Of a stretch of 64,000 nucleotides of DNA, positions 14,979-24,436 are shown in pieces. Origin of the DNA: Actinocrinis sp035653575. Its GTDB lineage: Bacteria > Actinomycetota > Actinomycetes > Streptomycetales > Catenulisporaceae. Below the pieces are notes generated by a model. That model searched no databases. It was not told the DNA's origin and saw nothing but the letters and a program-made list of their open reading frames with translations. The translations under genes were made by a program, and so were the position numbers. Positions within the stretch are counted from its first letter, which is position 1. Every line of letters starts with the position of its first letter. The stretch is taken from assembly GCF_035653575.1 (NCBI RefSeq), contig NZ_DASRBQ010000111.1, positions 62,001 to 126,000 of the forward strand, written 5' to 3'.

Positions 14979-17423
14979 TTGTCAAGCGGATCCGCCGAAA
15001 TCGCCCGCGAGCAGGAGTACGTGACCATGCTCTACGACCGGCTCGACGCCTTGCGCGGGCGCACCGCGGCCCGATTCGCGCAGGTGCTGCGGCAGGAAGG
15101 CGGCACGCCGCAGAGCCGCACGGAGCGCGACGTCGCCGCCTCCGACCACGCGGAACGGCTCGTTCAGCTCGACGCCGCCGAGAACGGGCTGTGCTTCGGC
15201 CGGCTCGACTTCGACTTCGCCGGCGACGGGGAGACCGGCCCGGGCGAACGGCGCTACGTCGGCAGGCTCGGCATCCGCGACGAGAGCGACGACTACGAGC
15301 CGCTGCTGATCGACTGGCGCGCGCCCGCGGCCCGGCCGTTCTACATCGCGACCGCCGCGGCCCCGCTCGGCGTCCGGCGGCGCCGCCACATCAAGACCCG
15401 GCAGCGCACCGTCACAGGCCTCGACGACGATGTGCTCGATCTCGACGCCTTGGACGGCCACCGCGACGCGGCAGGTGCGGCCGATGGTCTCGTTGGCGAG
15501 GGGGCCTTGCTCTCCGCGGTCACCGCGAACCGGACGGGCCGGATGCGCGATGTCGTCGAGACGATCCAGGCGGAACAGGACTACGCGATCCGCGCCGACC
15601 TGCCCGGCGTCCTGGTCGTGCAGGGCGGCCCGGGCACCGGGAAGACCGCGGTCGCACTGCACCGCGCCGCCTACCTGCTCTACACCCACCGCGAGCGGCT
15701 GGCCCGGCGCGGCGTGCTGATCGTCGGGCCGAACCCGACCTTCCTGCGATATATCTCGCACGTGCTGCCCTCGCTCGGCGAGACCAGCGCGGTCTTGCGC
15801 ACGCTCGGCGAGCTGTTCCCGGGCGTCGTGGCCGAAACCGTGGAGCCGGCCCGGACCGTGGAGATCAAGGGCCGCGCGGTCATGGCGGACCTGCTGGCCG
15901 CGGCCGTGCGCGCCCGCCAGCGCGTGCCGGAGAAGGAGCTGGAAGTCGAGATCGACCATGTGACCTACCGGGTCAGCCGCGAGACCTGCGCCGAGGCGCG
16001 AGAGCAGGCCCGCCGGACGCTGGAGCCGCACAACCTGGCCAGGCCGACGTTCGTCGCCAGGTTCCTCGACGCGCTGGCCGAGCAGGTGACGCGGCGGCTG
16101 AACGAGGATCCGTTCGGGGAGCTGACCCGCGAACTGGTCGCGGAGATCGAGCGGGATCTGCGGCAGATCGGGGACGTCGGTGAGGCCCCGCTGGAGGAGG
16201 AGCTGCTCAACCGCCGCGACGCCGAGGAGATCCGGCGCGGTCTGCCCGAGGAACCGGCCGTGCAAGCCGCGCTGGACTGGCTGTGGCCGGAACTCACGCC
16301 GCAGCGGCTGCTCACCGAGCTGTTCGCCGATCGCGACCTGTTGGCAGAGGCGGCGGCTGGACTGCTCACGCCCGAAGAGCAGGCCGCGTTGCACCGCGAG
16401 ATCGGACCCGAGGAGAGCGCGGCCGAGGAGAGCGCGGCCGAGGGAAGCGGGGCGGGCTGGTCCGTGGCCGACGTGCCGCTGCTCGACGAGGCCGCCGAAT
16501 TGCTGGGCGAGTCGGACGAGCAGGCCGAGGAGGAGGAGCGCCGCCGACGGGAGCGGCAGGTCGCCTACGCCCAGGGCGTGCTCGACATCCTCTCCGGTTC
16601 GGCCCTTCCGGACCTCGAGGACCGCAAGGACGACCTGGTGACGGTGACGGACTTCGTGACCGCGGAACAGCTCGCCGACGAACAGGACTACCGCGGCTAC
16701 CTCTCCGTCGCCGATCGGGCCGCCGCCGACCGCACCTGGACCTTCGGGCACGTCATCGTCGACGAGGCGCAGGAGCTTTCCGCGATGGCCTGGCGGCTGT
16801 TGATGCGCCGGTGCCCGAGCCGGTCGATGACGGTCGTCGGGGACGTGGCGCAGACCGGGGATCCGGCGGGCACCGACTCGTGGGGCGCGGTGCTGGAACC
16901 CTATGTCGGCGACCGCTGGCGGCTGGCCCGACTGACCGTCAACTACCGCACTCCGGCGGAGGTGATGGCGGTCGCGGCGAAGGTGCTGGCGCGGATCGAC
17001 CCGGCGCTCGAACCGCCGCGTTCCGTGCGTGAATCAGGGGTCGAACCGTGGCGCGAGTCGGTGCCGGCCGCCCAGCTGCCGGCTAGGCTCGGCGAGGTCG
17101 CGGCGGGCGAGGCGGCGGCGGTCGGCGAGGGCAGGCTCGCGGTGATCGTGCCGACGCGGCACGCCGCGCGGCTCGCCGAGGCCGTGCGGGCCGCGGTTCC
17201 GGACGCGGCGTTCGGCCCGGACCCCGACCTCGAACGCCGGACCGTGGTGCTGACCGTCCGGCAGGCGAAGGGGCTGGAGTTCGATACCGTACTCGTCGTT
17301 GACCCTGACGCGATCGCCGCCGATCCGCCACGCGGCGACAACGACCTGTACGTCGCGCTCACCCGGGCCACCAAGCGGCTGGCCATCCTGGCCGTGGACG
17401 GCTGTTTCGAGTCGGACGACTGA
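14979..17423 (+). CDS. HelD/HelR-type superfamily 1 helicase (RNA polymerase recycling)
   Basis: A UvrD/Rep-like ATPase of the HelD family, which removes stalled RNA polymerase from DNA; the streptomycete member HelR can protect against rifamycins. An N-terminal charged helical arm (residues 1-45) leads to LIDWRAPAARPFY. Walker A GGPGTGKTAV is at residues 216-225, HVIVDEAQELSAMAW is Walker B, and VGDVAQTGDP, VNYRTP and LYVALTRATKRL are the later helicase motifs. A variable insert with repeated E-E-S-A (about residues 475-490) sits between the two ATPase halves. The TTG start has GGGAGG just upstream. No clear rifamycin-associated element was found upstream, so inducibility is open. Confidence 0.88.
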   Translation: MSSGSAEIAREQEYVTMLYDRLDALRGRTAARFAQVLRQEGGTPQSRTERDVAASDHAERLVQLDAAENGLCFGRLDFDFAGDGETGPGERRYVGRLGIRDESDDYEPLLIDWRAPAARPFYIATAAAPLGVRRRRHIKTRQRTVTGLDDDVLDLDALDGHRDAAGAADGLVGEGALLSAVTANRTGRMRDVVETIQAEQDYAIRADLPGVLVVQGGPGTGKTAVALHRAAYLLYTHRERLARRGVLIVGPNPTFLRYISHVLPSLGETSAVLRTLGELFPGVVAETVEPARTVEIKGRAVMADLLAAAVRARQRVPEKELEVEIDHVTYRVSRETCAEAREQARRTLEPHNLARPTFVARFLDALAEQVTRRLNEDPFGELTRELVAEIERDLRQIGDVGEAPLEEELLNRRDAEEIRRGLPEEPAVQAALDWLWPELTPQRLLTELFADRDLLAEAAAGLLTPEEQAALHREIGPEESAAEESAAEGSGAGWSVADVPLLDEAAELLGESDEQAEEEERRRRERQVAYAQGVLDILSGSALPDLEDRKDDLVTVTDFVTAEQLADEQDYRGYLSVADRAAADRTWTFGHVIVDEAQELSAMAWRLLMRRCPSRSMTVVGDVAQTGDPAGTDSWGAVLEPYVGDRWRLARLTVNYRTPAEVMAVAAKVLARIDPALEPPRSVRESGVEPWRESVPAAQLPARLGEVAAGEAAAVGEGRLAVIVPTRHAARLAEAVRAAVPDAAFGPDPDLERRTVVLTVRQAKGLEFDTVLVVDPDAIAADPPRGDNDLYVALTRATKRLAILAVDGCFESDD

Positions 17424-17951
17424 GAAGGCCGACGGGGATGGTTGGGGAACGGGAATACACTCCCCTCGCGGCCGCCGAGCCGGAGCGGAATAAGTTTACT
17501 GTCATAAGTCGGGCTGCCGGGGAAACCGCAAAAGCCGTGCGGCTCCACGACGACCTGCCGGATTTCCGGCGGCCCGACGATCCCGCGCCGGCGCTCGGCC
17601 TCGGACTGGGGCTGGCGCTGGCGCTGCGGCTGAAGAGGTGAGCCGAAAATACCGGTTAAGTTCACTACCGCGGCGAAGCCGACATGCGCCGCGGCGACCG
17701 AACTTTTTCCAACAATGGTCTATACCTTGATCACGGAAAACCCCCGCGCCGACCCCGAATGCGACTTCTGACATCGGCGCCCACCTGTGCCTATGCCGCC
17801 CAGATCACGAGTTCGCGAATTTCCTGGTTAACGCTCATACGCAGACGCCATAATGTTCATGCGCGCCACCCGATCGAGTGAATGCGTGCGAAATACTAGA
17901 CATCGCCAGCTGTAAAGACGATGCTATGGCACGCGCTCTGGGGAGGTAACC
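17424..17951. other. 528-nt region without a supported gene; contains a DasR-like box
   Basis: Short open frames here have no family features or convincing start signals. The A+T content rises towards 17700-17900, as expected for promoter DNA of the next gene. A dre-like sequence, AATGGTCTATACCTTG, lies at 17714-17729 (core TGGTCTAxACC matches). No chitin-related gene follows, so it may be a remnant or a site read from either side. Confidence 0.5.
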
Positions 17952-19610
17952 GTGGGCAATGGCGCGACTCCGCACGTGATAGGTACCGGAAACGATTCCG
18001 GCCGTCCGCCGCATCAGACCGCGGCGGCCGCGCCGAGCGCCGGCGGGCTCGTGGTCGTGCGGGATGAGCGCGGCGTGCTGTCGGTGATGCACTGCCTGCC
18101 CGACGAACTCGTCCTCGATCCCGGATTTCAGCAGGCTTATCGCGCCGAATGCGCGGCGATGGCGGCCCTCGGCGAGCCCCGGGTCGCCGAACCGCTCAGC
18201 TACATCATGGACGCCGGCGGGCGCATCGTGGCGACGGTGCGCCGGCACTTTCCCGGAGTGCCGCTCTCCGAGCTGCTCACCCGCGCGCGGGGTGGGCGCG
18301 GCCTCGACGCGCAGGCCGCGGCGACCGTGGCCAGCGACGTGCTGGTCGCACTCGACGCCTTACACCGGCGCGGCGTCGCACATCGCCGGCTCGAACCGAC
18401 CGAAATCATCGTCGGGCGCACCGGGGAATGCGTCGTCGTCGGCGCGGGACTTGCCGTACGCCCACGGACCAGTGGGTCCGGCATCGACGACCTCGGCGCC
18501 GCGATAGCGTTCGACCTGGCCGCGGTGCCGGAATTGTTCGCGCTCTGCCTCACCTCCGGCCGGGTCTCCGGCCGGGACGCCGCGCCCCAGCATCACGGCG
18601 CGGAGAAACTGCACGGGATAGCGCAGAATATTTATACGGCGCTGGCCGAGTCGCGCCACGCACCGGTGGAGCGCTGGGAGCAGGGTGGCGTCGCGGCGGA
18701 AATGCTGGCGGAGCTGGAGGCCGCGGCCCAGGCCTTCGGTGCCGGGTGGCGCGATCGCGGACACGAACGCCTCGCCCTGTGTGCACGAACTCTGCATAAG
18801 CCGCGGGCAATGCATATCGATCGGGGCGCACGGGAGCATCGCCGCCGCCCCACCGCGCTGATCACCCGCTCCCCCGCGCTGCACAGCGAAGCACCGCAGG
18901 CTCCGATTCTGACAACCGCGGCGACGAGGACCGGCGGCATACCTCGCGAGGCCTGGGGCGTGCTGCCCAAGGGCACCGGGAAACGCGCGGTCCGGCGCGG
19001 CGTGCTGGCCACCTGGTCGCTGCGGGTGGTGGCCATAGGTGTACCGATAGCGGTGTTAGTCCTCGGCATCGCGTTGATCAGCGGAACTTTCTCCCGGTCC
19101 GCGCCGAAGATTCCACCGCCCCCTTCGCTCGCCGTCGAAACCGGGGCGCAGGCGCCCGCGGCCAGCGCGGTGCCGGGCGCGGCCAGCCCTTCAGCCAGCC
19201 CGAGCCCGTCGAACACGCCGTCTCAGGGCATCGTCCCCGCGTCCGCAGCGACCTCGCCGCCGCCGGTCACCGCCGTCACGTCGCTGTCCATCACCAGCCT
19301 CACCTTCACGGCGGCGTCGTCCGGTACGGCCACCGTCGTCGTGGACACACGCACCAGCGGGACCGCGACTGTGAACGTGGCCGTGACCATCACCGAGAAC
19401 GGCCCCAACGGACCGACTTCACGCACCGACCACTTCACTTTCTCCGGACAGCACGAGTACACGTTGAGCGACAACTTCCAGGCGATGCCGTGCGCATGGG
19501 GCACCATGAAGCAGGTGGCGGCCAAGGTCAAAGTGAGCGCGACCGTGCCGTCCACGAAGGCGGCGGCGGCGACCGCGTCCGGGATCCTGTACTCCTCGCC
19601 GTGCGGCTGA
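17952..19610 (+). CDS. Single-pass membrane pseudokinase with extracytoplasmic domain
   Basis: Residues ~30-200 resemble a Ser/Thr protein kinase of the PASTA/PknB type, but key residues are gone. The catalytic loop HRDLKPxN appears as HRRLEPTEI and the DFG position reads GAGL, so phosphotransfer is unlikely. A hydrophobic segment (VVAIGVPIAVLVLGIALISG, about residues 358-377) crosses the membrane. The outside part has a Pro/Ser/Ala linker and a C-terminal beta-rich domain (SLSITSLTFTAA...TATVVVDTRTSG). The GTG start has a strong GGGGAGGT box. It may work as a scaffold or sensor in the way of other actinobacterial pseudokinases (inference). Confidence 0.75.
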   Translation: MGNGATPHVIGTGNDSGRPPHQTAAAAPSAGGLVVVRDERGVLSVMHCLPDELVLDPGFQQAYRAECAAMAALGEPRVAEPLSYIMDAGGRIVATVRRHFPGVPLSELLTRARGGRGLDAQAAATVASDVLVALDALHRRGVAHRRLEPTEIIVGRTGECVVVGAGLAVRPRTSGSGIDDLGAAIAFDLAAVPELFALCLTSGRVSGRDAAPQHHGAEKLHGIAQNIYTALAESRHAPVERWEQGGVAAEMLAELEAAAQAFGAGWRDRGHERLALCARTLHKPRAMHIDRGAREHRRRPTALITRSPALHSEAPQAPILTTAATRTGGIPREAWGVLPKGTGKRAVRRGVLATWSLRVVAIGVPIAVLVLGIALISGTFSRSAPKIPPPPSLAVETGAQAPAASAVPGAASPSASPSPSNTPSQGIVPASAATSPPPVTAVTSLSITSLTFTAASSGTATVVVDTRTSGTATVNVAVTITENGPNGPTSRTDHFTFSGQHEYTLSDNFQAMPCAWGTMKQVAAKVKVSATVPSTKAAAATASGILYSSPCG

Positions 19611-19644
19611 GCGGAACCTTTCGCCACCATCCAGCCCGAGGCGC

Positions 19645-20631
19645 TCAGCCGGCTTGGCGATCCACTTCCGCCGCGCCGGCCCGGGCCTGCGGGTCACCGC
19701 TCTGCACCGCCGCTTCGCGCTCCGCCTCGGCGTTGATCTCCGCTCCGATGAGCACGGCGATCGCGGCCAAATACAGCCAGAAGATGAGGATCACGACCCC
19801 GGCGAACGCCCCGTACGTCTTGCCGTACGAGCCGAACTTGGCCACGTAGAACGAGAATCCGAGCGAGGCCAGCAGGAAGATCGCGGTGCCGACCAGGCCG
19901 CCGGGACTGACCCACTGCCAGCGCGGCGAGGGCCGGTTCGGCGCGTAGAAGTAATACACCGAGAACAGCAGCGACACCACGATGAGCGTCGCGACCCACC
20001 GCACGATGGTCCACACCACCACGAACGCGGACCCGGCGACGCCCACGTGCCCTTCGATCGCGTGGCCGAGCGGCGCACCGAACACCAGCAGCACCGCGGC
20101 GACTCCGCCGAGCAGCGCGGTCACCGCCATCAGCGGGAAGGAGCGCAGCCGCGTGGCCACGAACTTACGGTCCTGGGGAACCTCGTAGGCGATGTTCAGG
20201 CCGGTCTGCAACGCCGCCATGCCGGCGGACGCGCTCCATAACGCCACCACGACGCCGATGATCAGCGCGGTGAGCGAAGCGGCCGAGGAGCGGGAGGTGG
20301 CCGAGTTGACCGCGTCGGCGAACACTCCGGACGCCCCTGGCGGCAGCGCCGTATTCAGCCCGTCGACCAGGTGCTTGATTGTCCCAGCGCCGAGACGCAG
20401 CAGGCTGGTGATGCCGAGCACCGCGATCAGCGCCGGGAAGAGCGCCAGGAACCAGTGGTAGGCCAGGCTTCCGGCGGTCATGCTGCACCGGTCGCGGGAG
20501 AACTTCTTCGCACCGCGCACGAGCGTTTTGCGCCATCCCGTCTCGCCGAGGTCGAGCGGGGTGCGCGGGCCGCTCGGGGCGGTCTCGTTCTGCGGCGGGA
20601 TAGTCTCCCGAGACTGCTCCGAATCTGCCAT
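19645..20631 (-). CDS. YihY/BrkB-family inner-membrane protein
   Basis: A polytopic membrane protein with about six hydrophobic segments. The conserved YihY pattern is visible: SMTAGSLAYHWFLALFPALIA near residue 49, the W-S-A-S-A-G-M-A-A-L-Q-T-G-L-N region, and WVSPGGLVGTAIFLLASLGF with a final tail of polar residues. The family was once called RNase BN in error; its role is unknown and may be lipid or transport related. The ATG at 20631 (328 residues) or 20697 (350) are both possible and neither has a good ribosome binding site. A second family member lies at 35617. Confidence 0.88.
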   Translation of the reverse strand: MADSEQSRETIPPQNETAPSGPRTPLDLGETGWRKTLVRGAKKFSRDRCSMTAGSLAYHWFLALFPALIAVLGITSLLRLGAGTIKHLVDGLNTALPPGASGVFADAVNSATSRSSAASLTALIIGVVVALWSASAGMAALQTGLNIAYEVPQDRKFVATRLRSFPLMAVTALLGGVAAVLLVFGAPLGHAIEGHVGVAGSAFVVVWTIVRWVATLIVVSLLFSVYYFYAPNRPSPRWQWVSPGGLVGTAIFLLASLGFSFYVAKFGSYGKTYGAFAGVVILIFWLYLAAIAVLIGAEINAEAEREAAVQSGDPQARAGAAEVDRQAG

Positions 20632-20778
20632 GAACGCGCGGTACCCGGTCGTACCCGGATCTAACGGTTGGCATGGCCGTCCACGGGCATTCGCCATCTC
20701 GCCGCCCGGTTTAGCGACAGCCGCGCCGGGTTACCGAAAGTGCGGGGCTTGACCGTTGCTGCGTGAAATGATCAGCGA

Positions 20779-21555
20779 GTGTTCGACGACGGGCGGAGGT
20801 GGGCTGACCTGACAGGCCAGCAACCCAGCGACCCAGCGAACGTGGCACGGTCGGTACTGGCGAGTATCCGCGGCGTCCCACCGGATGAAATCCCGGCGCG
20901 CCTTTGTGCGCTCTGCACCGAACTGCTCCCGGTCACCGGCGCGTCCATCTCGTTGATGGCTCAGGCCGCGGCGCGGCGCCTGCTGTGCTCCTCCGACGAG
21001 GTGGCCAGGCAACTGGCTGAGGTCCAGTACACCCTGGGCGACGGGCCCGGCCTGCACGCCTTCTCGATCGGCGCACCTGTCTTCGCCGCGGACTTGACCA
21101 AGGGCGAGGACGCGCGACGGTGGCCGGTGTTCGCGCTGCGGGCGCTGGAAACCGGCGCCGAGGCGGTGTTCGCCTTTCCCCTGGGCATCGGGGCCATCGC
21201 GGCCGGGACGCTCGACTTGTATCGCGACAGCCCCGGAACGCTGTCCGAGACCGAGACGGCGGCCGCGCTGCTTATCGCGGACGCGGCCACGCTCGGGGTC
21301 CTTCGCCTCTATGCCGGGCGGGGAGAGACTGAGTACATCGAGGGCAACGGCGACATGGACTGGCTCGGCGGCGAGTCGGACCACGACGAGGTACATCAGG
21401 CGACCGGAATGGTGATGATCCAGTGCGACGTCGGGGCGGAGGAGGCGCTGCTGATGCTGCGGGCGCGGGCGTTCGCCAACGGAATATCGCTTCCCGCTCT
21501 CGCTCGCGACGTCGTCGAGCGCAGGATTCTGTTCGGCGGGGGCGATGAGGGCTAG
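20779..21555 (+). CDS. GAF-ANTAR response regulator (1 of 3)
   Basis: A cytosolic sensor with an N-terminal GAF domain (about residues 20-175, TELLPVTGASISLM...GDGPGLHAF) and a C-terminal ANTAR RNA-binding domain (about residues 190-250). The ANTAR helices are seen in VHQATGMVMIQCDVGAEEAL and LPALARDVVERR. ANTAR proteins bind paired hairpins in mRNA and prevent termination; GAF domains sense small molecules or redox state. It starts a run of three such genes. The upstream region overlaps the promoter side of the divergent YihY gene. Confidence 0.9.
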   Translation: MFDDGRRWADLTGQQPSDPANVARSVLASIRGVPPDEIPARLCALCTELLPVTGASISLMAQAAARRLLCSSDEVARQLAEVQYTLGDGPGLHAFSIGAPVFAADLTKGEDARRWPVFALRALETGAEAVFAFPLGIGAIAAGTLDLYRDSPGTLSETETAAALLIADAATLGVLRLYAGRGETEYIEGNGDMDWLGGESDHDEVHQATGMVMIQCDVGAEEALLMLRARAFANGISLPALARDVVERRILFGGGDEG

Positions 21556-21615
21556 CCGAGGCGCTCGGGTTGAGGCCCCGGGTGGCGCCGCAGTGAGCGG
21601 GATGAGGAGGTGGGC

Positions 21616-22380
21616 ATGGGCCGGGATCAGAAGCTGAGCGACGCGTTCGTGGGCTTGGCGGACACGCTCGGCGAGAACTTCGACGTGGTCGACCTGTTCG
21701 AGCGGCTGGCCGCCCACTGTGTCGCGCTCAGCGGCGCGAGTGCGGCCGGGGTGATGATGTCCGACGGGCGCGGCCGGTTGCGCGTCGTGGCGGCCTCGCA
21801 GGAACGCGCCGCATTCCTCGATCTGTTCCAGCTGCAGATCGGCAAGGGACCGTGCGTCGAGTGCTACGGCACCGGCGAGCCGGTGATCGCGGTGCCGGTG
21901 GCGACCCGCGAGGAGCAGTGGCCGGAACTGGTTCCGGCCGTGCGCGAGGCCGGATTCGGCGCGATCGCCGCCGTGCCGTTGCGGCTGCACGAGAACGTGA
22001 TCGGCGCGGTCAACCTGTTCTACGCCCCGCCGCAGCCGTCGACCGACGAGGACGTGTACCTCGTCCAGGCGCTCGCCGATGTCGCCGCGATGGCGATGCT
22101 GCGCTGGCCCTCGCCGCAGACCCGGCCGGAGGACATCATCGCCAGGCTCCAGGCGACCATCACCAACAAGGTGGCGATCGAGCAGGCGAAGGGCGCGCTG
22201 GCCCAGTTCGGCGGAATCGAGATCGCCGAGGCCGGCGAAGCACTGCGCGCGTACGCACAGGCCCGGCGGACCCGGATCACCGACGTGGCGCGGGCGGTAG
22301 TGCGCCGCACGCTGCCACTGGAGGAAGTGCTCGAATATTCGACCGCGACACCCCGGCGCGTGGTCGGGGAGAGCGGCTGA
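21616..22380 (+). CDS. GAF-ANTAR response regulator (2 of 3)
   Basis: The GAF domain covers residues ~15-165 (VVDLFERLAAHCVALSGAS, then LQIGKGPCVECYGTGEPV), and the ANTAR domain follows (TNKVAIEQAKGALAQFGGIE, RITDVARAVVRRT). The ATG at 21616 is chosen over the GTG at 21610 because AGGAGG (21605-21610) is then 5 nt away. It lies 60 nt after the first GAF-ANTAR gene on the same strand and may be co-transcribed. The GPC(V/L)ExY-like cysteine segment is usual in this group of GAF domains. Confidence 0.92.
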   Translation: MGRDQKLSDAFVGLADTLGENFDVVDLFERLAAHCVALSGASAAGVMMSDGRGRLRVVAASQERAAFLDLFQLQIGKGPCVECYGTGEPVIAVPVATREEQWPELVPAVREAGFGAIAAVPLRLHENVIGAVNLFYAPPQPSTDEDVYLVQALADVAAMAMLRWPSPQTRPEDIIARLQATITNKVAIEQAKGALAQFGGIEIAEAGEALRAYAQARRTRITDVARAVVRRTLPLEEVLEYSTATPRRVVGESG

Positions 22381-22427
22381 GGGCGCGCCGGAAAGGGTGC
22401 CAAGCGCGGCGGAAGCGGCTACCGGGG

Positions 22428-23159
22428 CTACTGCGGCGGCAGGTCCTCGCGGCGGACCTCGTTCGGGTCAAGCCCGGTACGCACGACGTATTCGGCGACG
22501 TGGCGCAGCTTGACGTTGAGGCGTTGCGAAGCCTGCGTGAGCATTCCGAAAGCCCGCCGCGAGTTCACCCGGTGACGCTCCATCAGAATCCCAGTGGCCT
22601 CGCCGATCACCTGCCGGCTGATCATCGCGGTACGCAGCGAGGCGATCAGCGAGGCTTGATTCAGCGCGGCGGAGGAGTGGGCGGCGTAGATCGACGCCAT
22701 CTCCACCGCGGCTTCGTCGAACGCGGCAGGCGCCGCGGCGTGCAGGTTCAGGGCGGAGGCGCCGCCGTGCTCGGAGGGCAGGCTGCACGCGATCATGCTG
22801 CCGATTCCGAGGCGGGCGGCCGCTTCGGCGAAGCGCGGCCAGCGTCGTTCCGTGGCCATGTCGTCGATCCGGAACACCGCCAGGTGCGACAACTCGCCGG
22901 CGGACAGGCACGGTCCCTCGTGCAGCCTGGATTGGGCCTGGTCCACCTTGAGCACCAGTTCGTCGCTGTAGGCACGGGTGGTCAGCCGCTTGTCCCTGGT
23001 GACGACGGTGACGCCGGCCCACATTGCCCCGTGCACCGTGCGCGCGGCCAGCTGCACGACCCCCTGAAGAGTACGTTCGACCGACGGCTGATCGAGCATG
23101 GTGCGCGACACCTGTGCGAACTTCATGGCCAGCTGCCTGGCACCGCCGTCGGTCGTCAT
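22428..23159 (-). CDS. GAF-ANTAR response regulator (3 of 3)
   Basis: The same architecture on the opposite strand: GAF (residues ~15-165, HEGPCLSAGELSHLAVFRID) and ANTAR (SRQVIGEATGILMERHRV, FGMLTQASQRLNVKLRHVAE). The ATG at 23159 is preceded by GGGAGG at a good distance. It is tail to tail with the second GAF-ANTAR gene with 47 nt between the stops. Unlike the other two, its ANTAR domain keeps the classical G-I-L-M-E-R core. Targets would be mRNAs with ANTAR hairpin pairs elsewhere in the genome. Confidence 0.92.
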   Translation of the reverse strand: MTTDGGARQLAMKFAQVSRTMLDQPSVERTLQGVVQLAARTVHGAMWAGVTVVTRDKRLTTRAYSDELVLKVDQAQSRLHEGPCLSAGELSHLAVFRIDDMATERRWPRFAEAAARLGIGSMIACSLPSEHGGASALNLHAAAPAAFDEAAVEMASIYAAHSSAALNQASLIASLRTAMISRQVIGEATGILMERHRVNSRRAFGMLTQASQRLNVKLRHVAEYVVRTGLDPNEVRREDLPPQ

Positions 23160-23280
23160 CGGTCCTCCCAACCGCCACTTGTGTCGGGACGTGCCGTTAC
23201 AGCACAGTCCTTGCTACCCGCGCCAGGCTGCGGCATGCAAACGCAACACAGCGCCGACGGGCTGAGGAACACTGGCCGCG

Positions 23281-24180
23281 TCACGAGGCTTCTTCGTCCT
23301 GGCAGCCGTGCGCGTAGGGCCGTGACCTGTGCAGCCCGTGTCGTGAGCCGAGCGCCTTGGAACGGCTTACCAAAACCATCCCGACCGCTACCGCGACCAG
23401 GGCGGCGGCCTCGCCGGTCAGCGCCAGCGGGGTGTCGCGCAGCCGTTCGCGGAAGACCGCGACGCCCAGGGCGATGCCGGTCAGCGGTTCAGCGAGCACT
23501 CCGGCCGGCAGGGAGACGTGCAGCGGCGCCGCGTCGAAGGCGCTCTGCGTCAGCAACAGCCCGATGATGGCCGCCGCGACCAGTGCGTACGGCTGCCAGT
23601 GCGCGATGCTGCGCAGAACGCCGGAACGGGCGGTGAGCAGCCAGGCGCGGGTGAGCGAGTCCTGCACGCCGAAGAGGATCCCGCCCGCGCCCGCGAGCAG
23701 GACCGCCCCTACGCCCAGGCCCAGCCGTTTGGCCGCCCACGCCAGCAGCCCGGCGGCGGCGACCGCGACGGCGGCGGCCAGCCAGCGCGGGGAAAGCCCG
23801 GCCGGGTCGCGTCCGCCCGCCGGGCTGCCTGCCAGCAGGAAGACGGCGACGCCCCCGCTGGCCAGCACCGCGCCCGTCCACTCCCGGCGGCTGAGCCGCT
23901 CCCGGTACAGGCCGTGTGCGATCGCCAGGGCGAAGATCAGGCTGGTGGCCAGGATCGGCTCGACCTTGGCGATGTCGCCGTGTCCGAGCGCGATGGCGCC
24001 GAGCAGCTGGCCGCAGACCATGGCCGCGATTCCGCCGAGCCACAGCGGTTTCCTGGCCAGGCTCAGCAGCAGCGAGAAGTGCATCACCCGTTCCAGCGGC
24101 TCACGGTACGCGGCATGCTGCTGCGCCACGAAGCCGAGCCCGAGGAAGCACGCGGCGGCGAGCGCGTAAGGAATGCTCAT
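23281..24180 (-). CDS. EamA/DMT-family membrane transporter
   Basis: A 299-residue protein with about ten hydrophobic helices, the size and pattern of drug/metabolite transporters (two five-helix repeats). Helix-end residues such as EPILATSLIFALA and EPLTGIALGVAVF occur at matching places in the two halves, as in the duplicated EamA fold. The ATG at 24180 starts directly with the first helix; the frame runs to 24273 but with a basic leader that lacks a clear signal. The polar C-terminal tail is Arg/His/Ser-rich. The substrate is unknown. Confidence 0.85.
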   Translation of the reverse strand: MSIPYALAAACFLGLGFVAQQHAAYREPLERVMHFSLLLSLARKPLWLGGIAAMVCGQLLGAIALGHGDIAKVEPILATSLIFALAIAHGLYRERLSRREWTGAVLASGGVAVFLLAGSPAGGRDPAGLSPRWLAAAVAVAAAGLLAWAAKRLGLGVGAVLLAGAGGILFGVQDSLTRAWLLTARSGVLRSIAHWQPYALVAAAIIGLLLTQSAFDAAPLHVSLPAGVLAEPLTGIALGVAVFRERLRDTPLALTGEAAALVAVAVGMVLVSRSKALGSRHGLHRSRPYAHGCQDEEAS

Positions 24181-24436
24181 GGCGAGCCCACTGGCACGGC
24201 CCGCCATGACTTGGAATCGGCGCAGGGTGAAATCGACACGGCGCCCCAGCATGACCCGGCGGCGGCGTCGCAATCACGCCCGGGCCCCATTCTTAGCAAC
24301 GACTCAGCATCCCGAGGCCGCGGGCATCACCGATCCGCTGGCTCCCGGGCGGGAGCCGCGCCTGGTCCGGGCACATGAACGATTCGGGCGGGGGTAGACG
24401 TGATCAACCATCCCGCGCAACCACCTGGAGCAGCTG

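Noticed and set aside
17438..17641. 67-codon frame after the helicase gene
   Set aside because: Start lacks a clear ribosome binding site and the C-terminus is a simple Leu/Ala/Gly run. No support as a gene.
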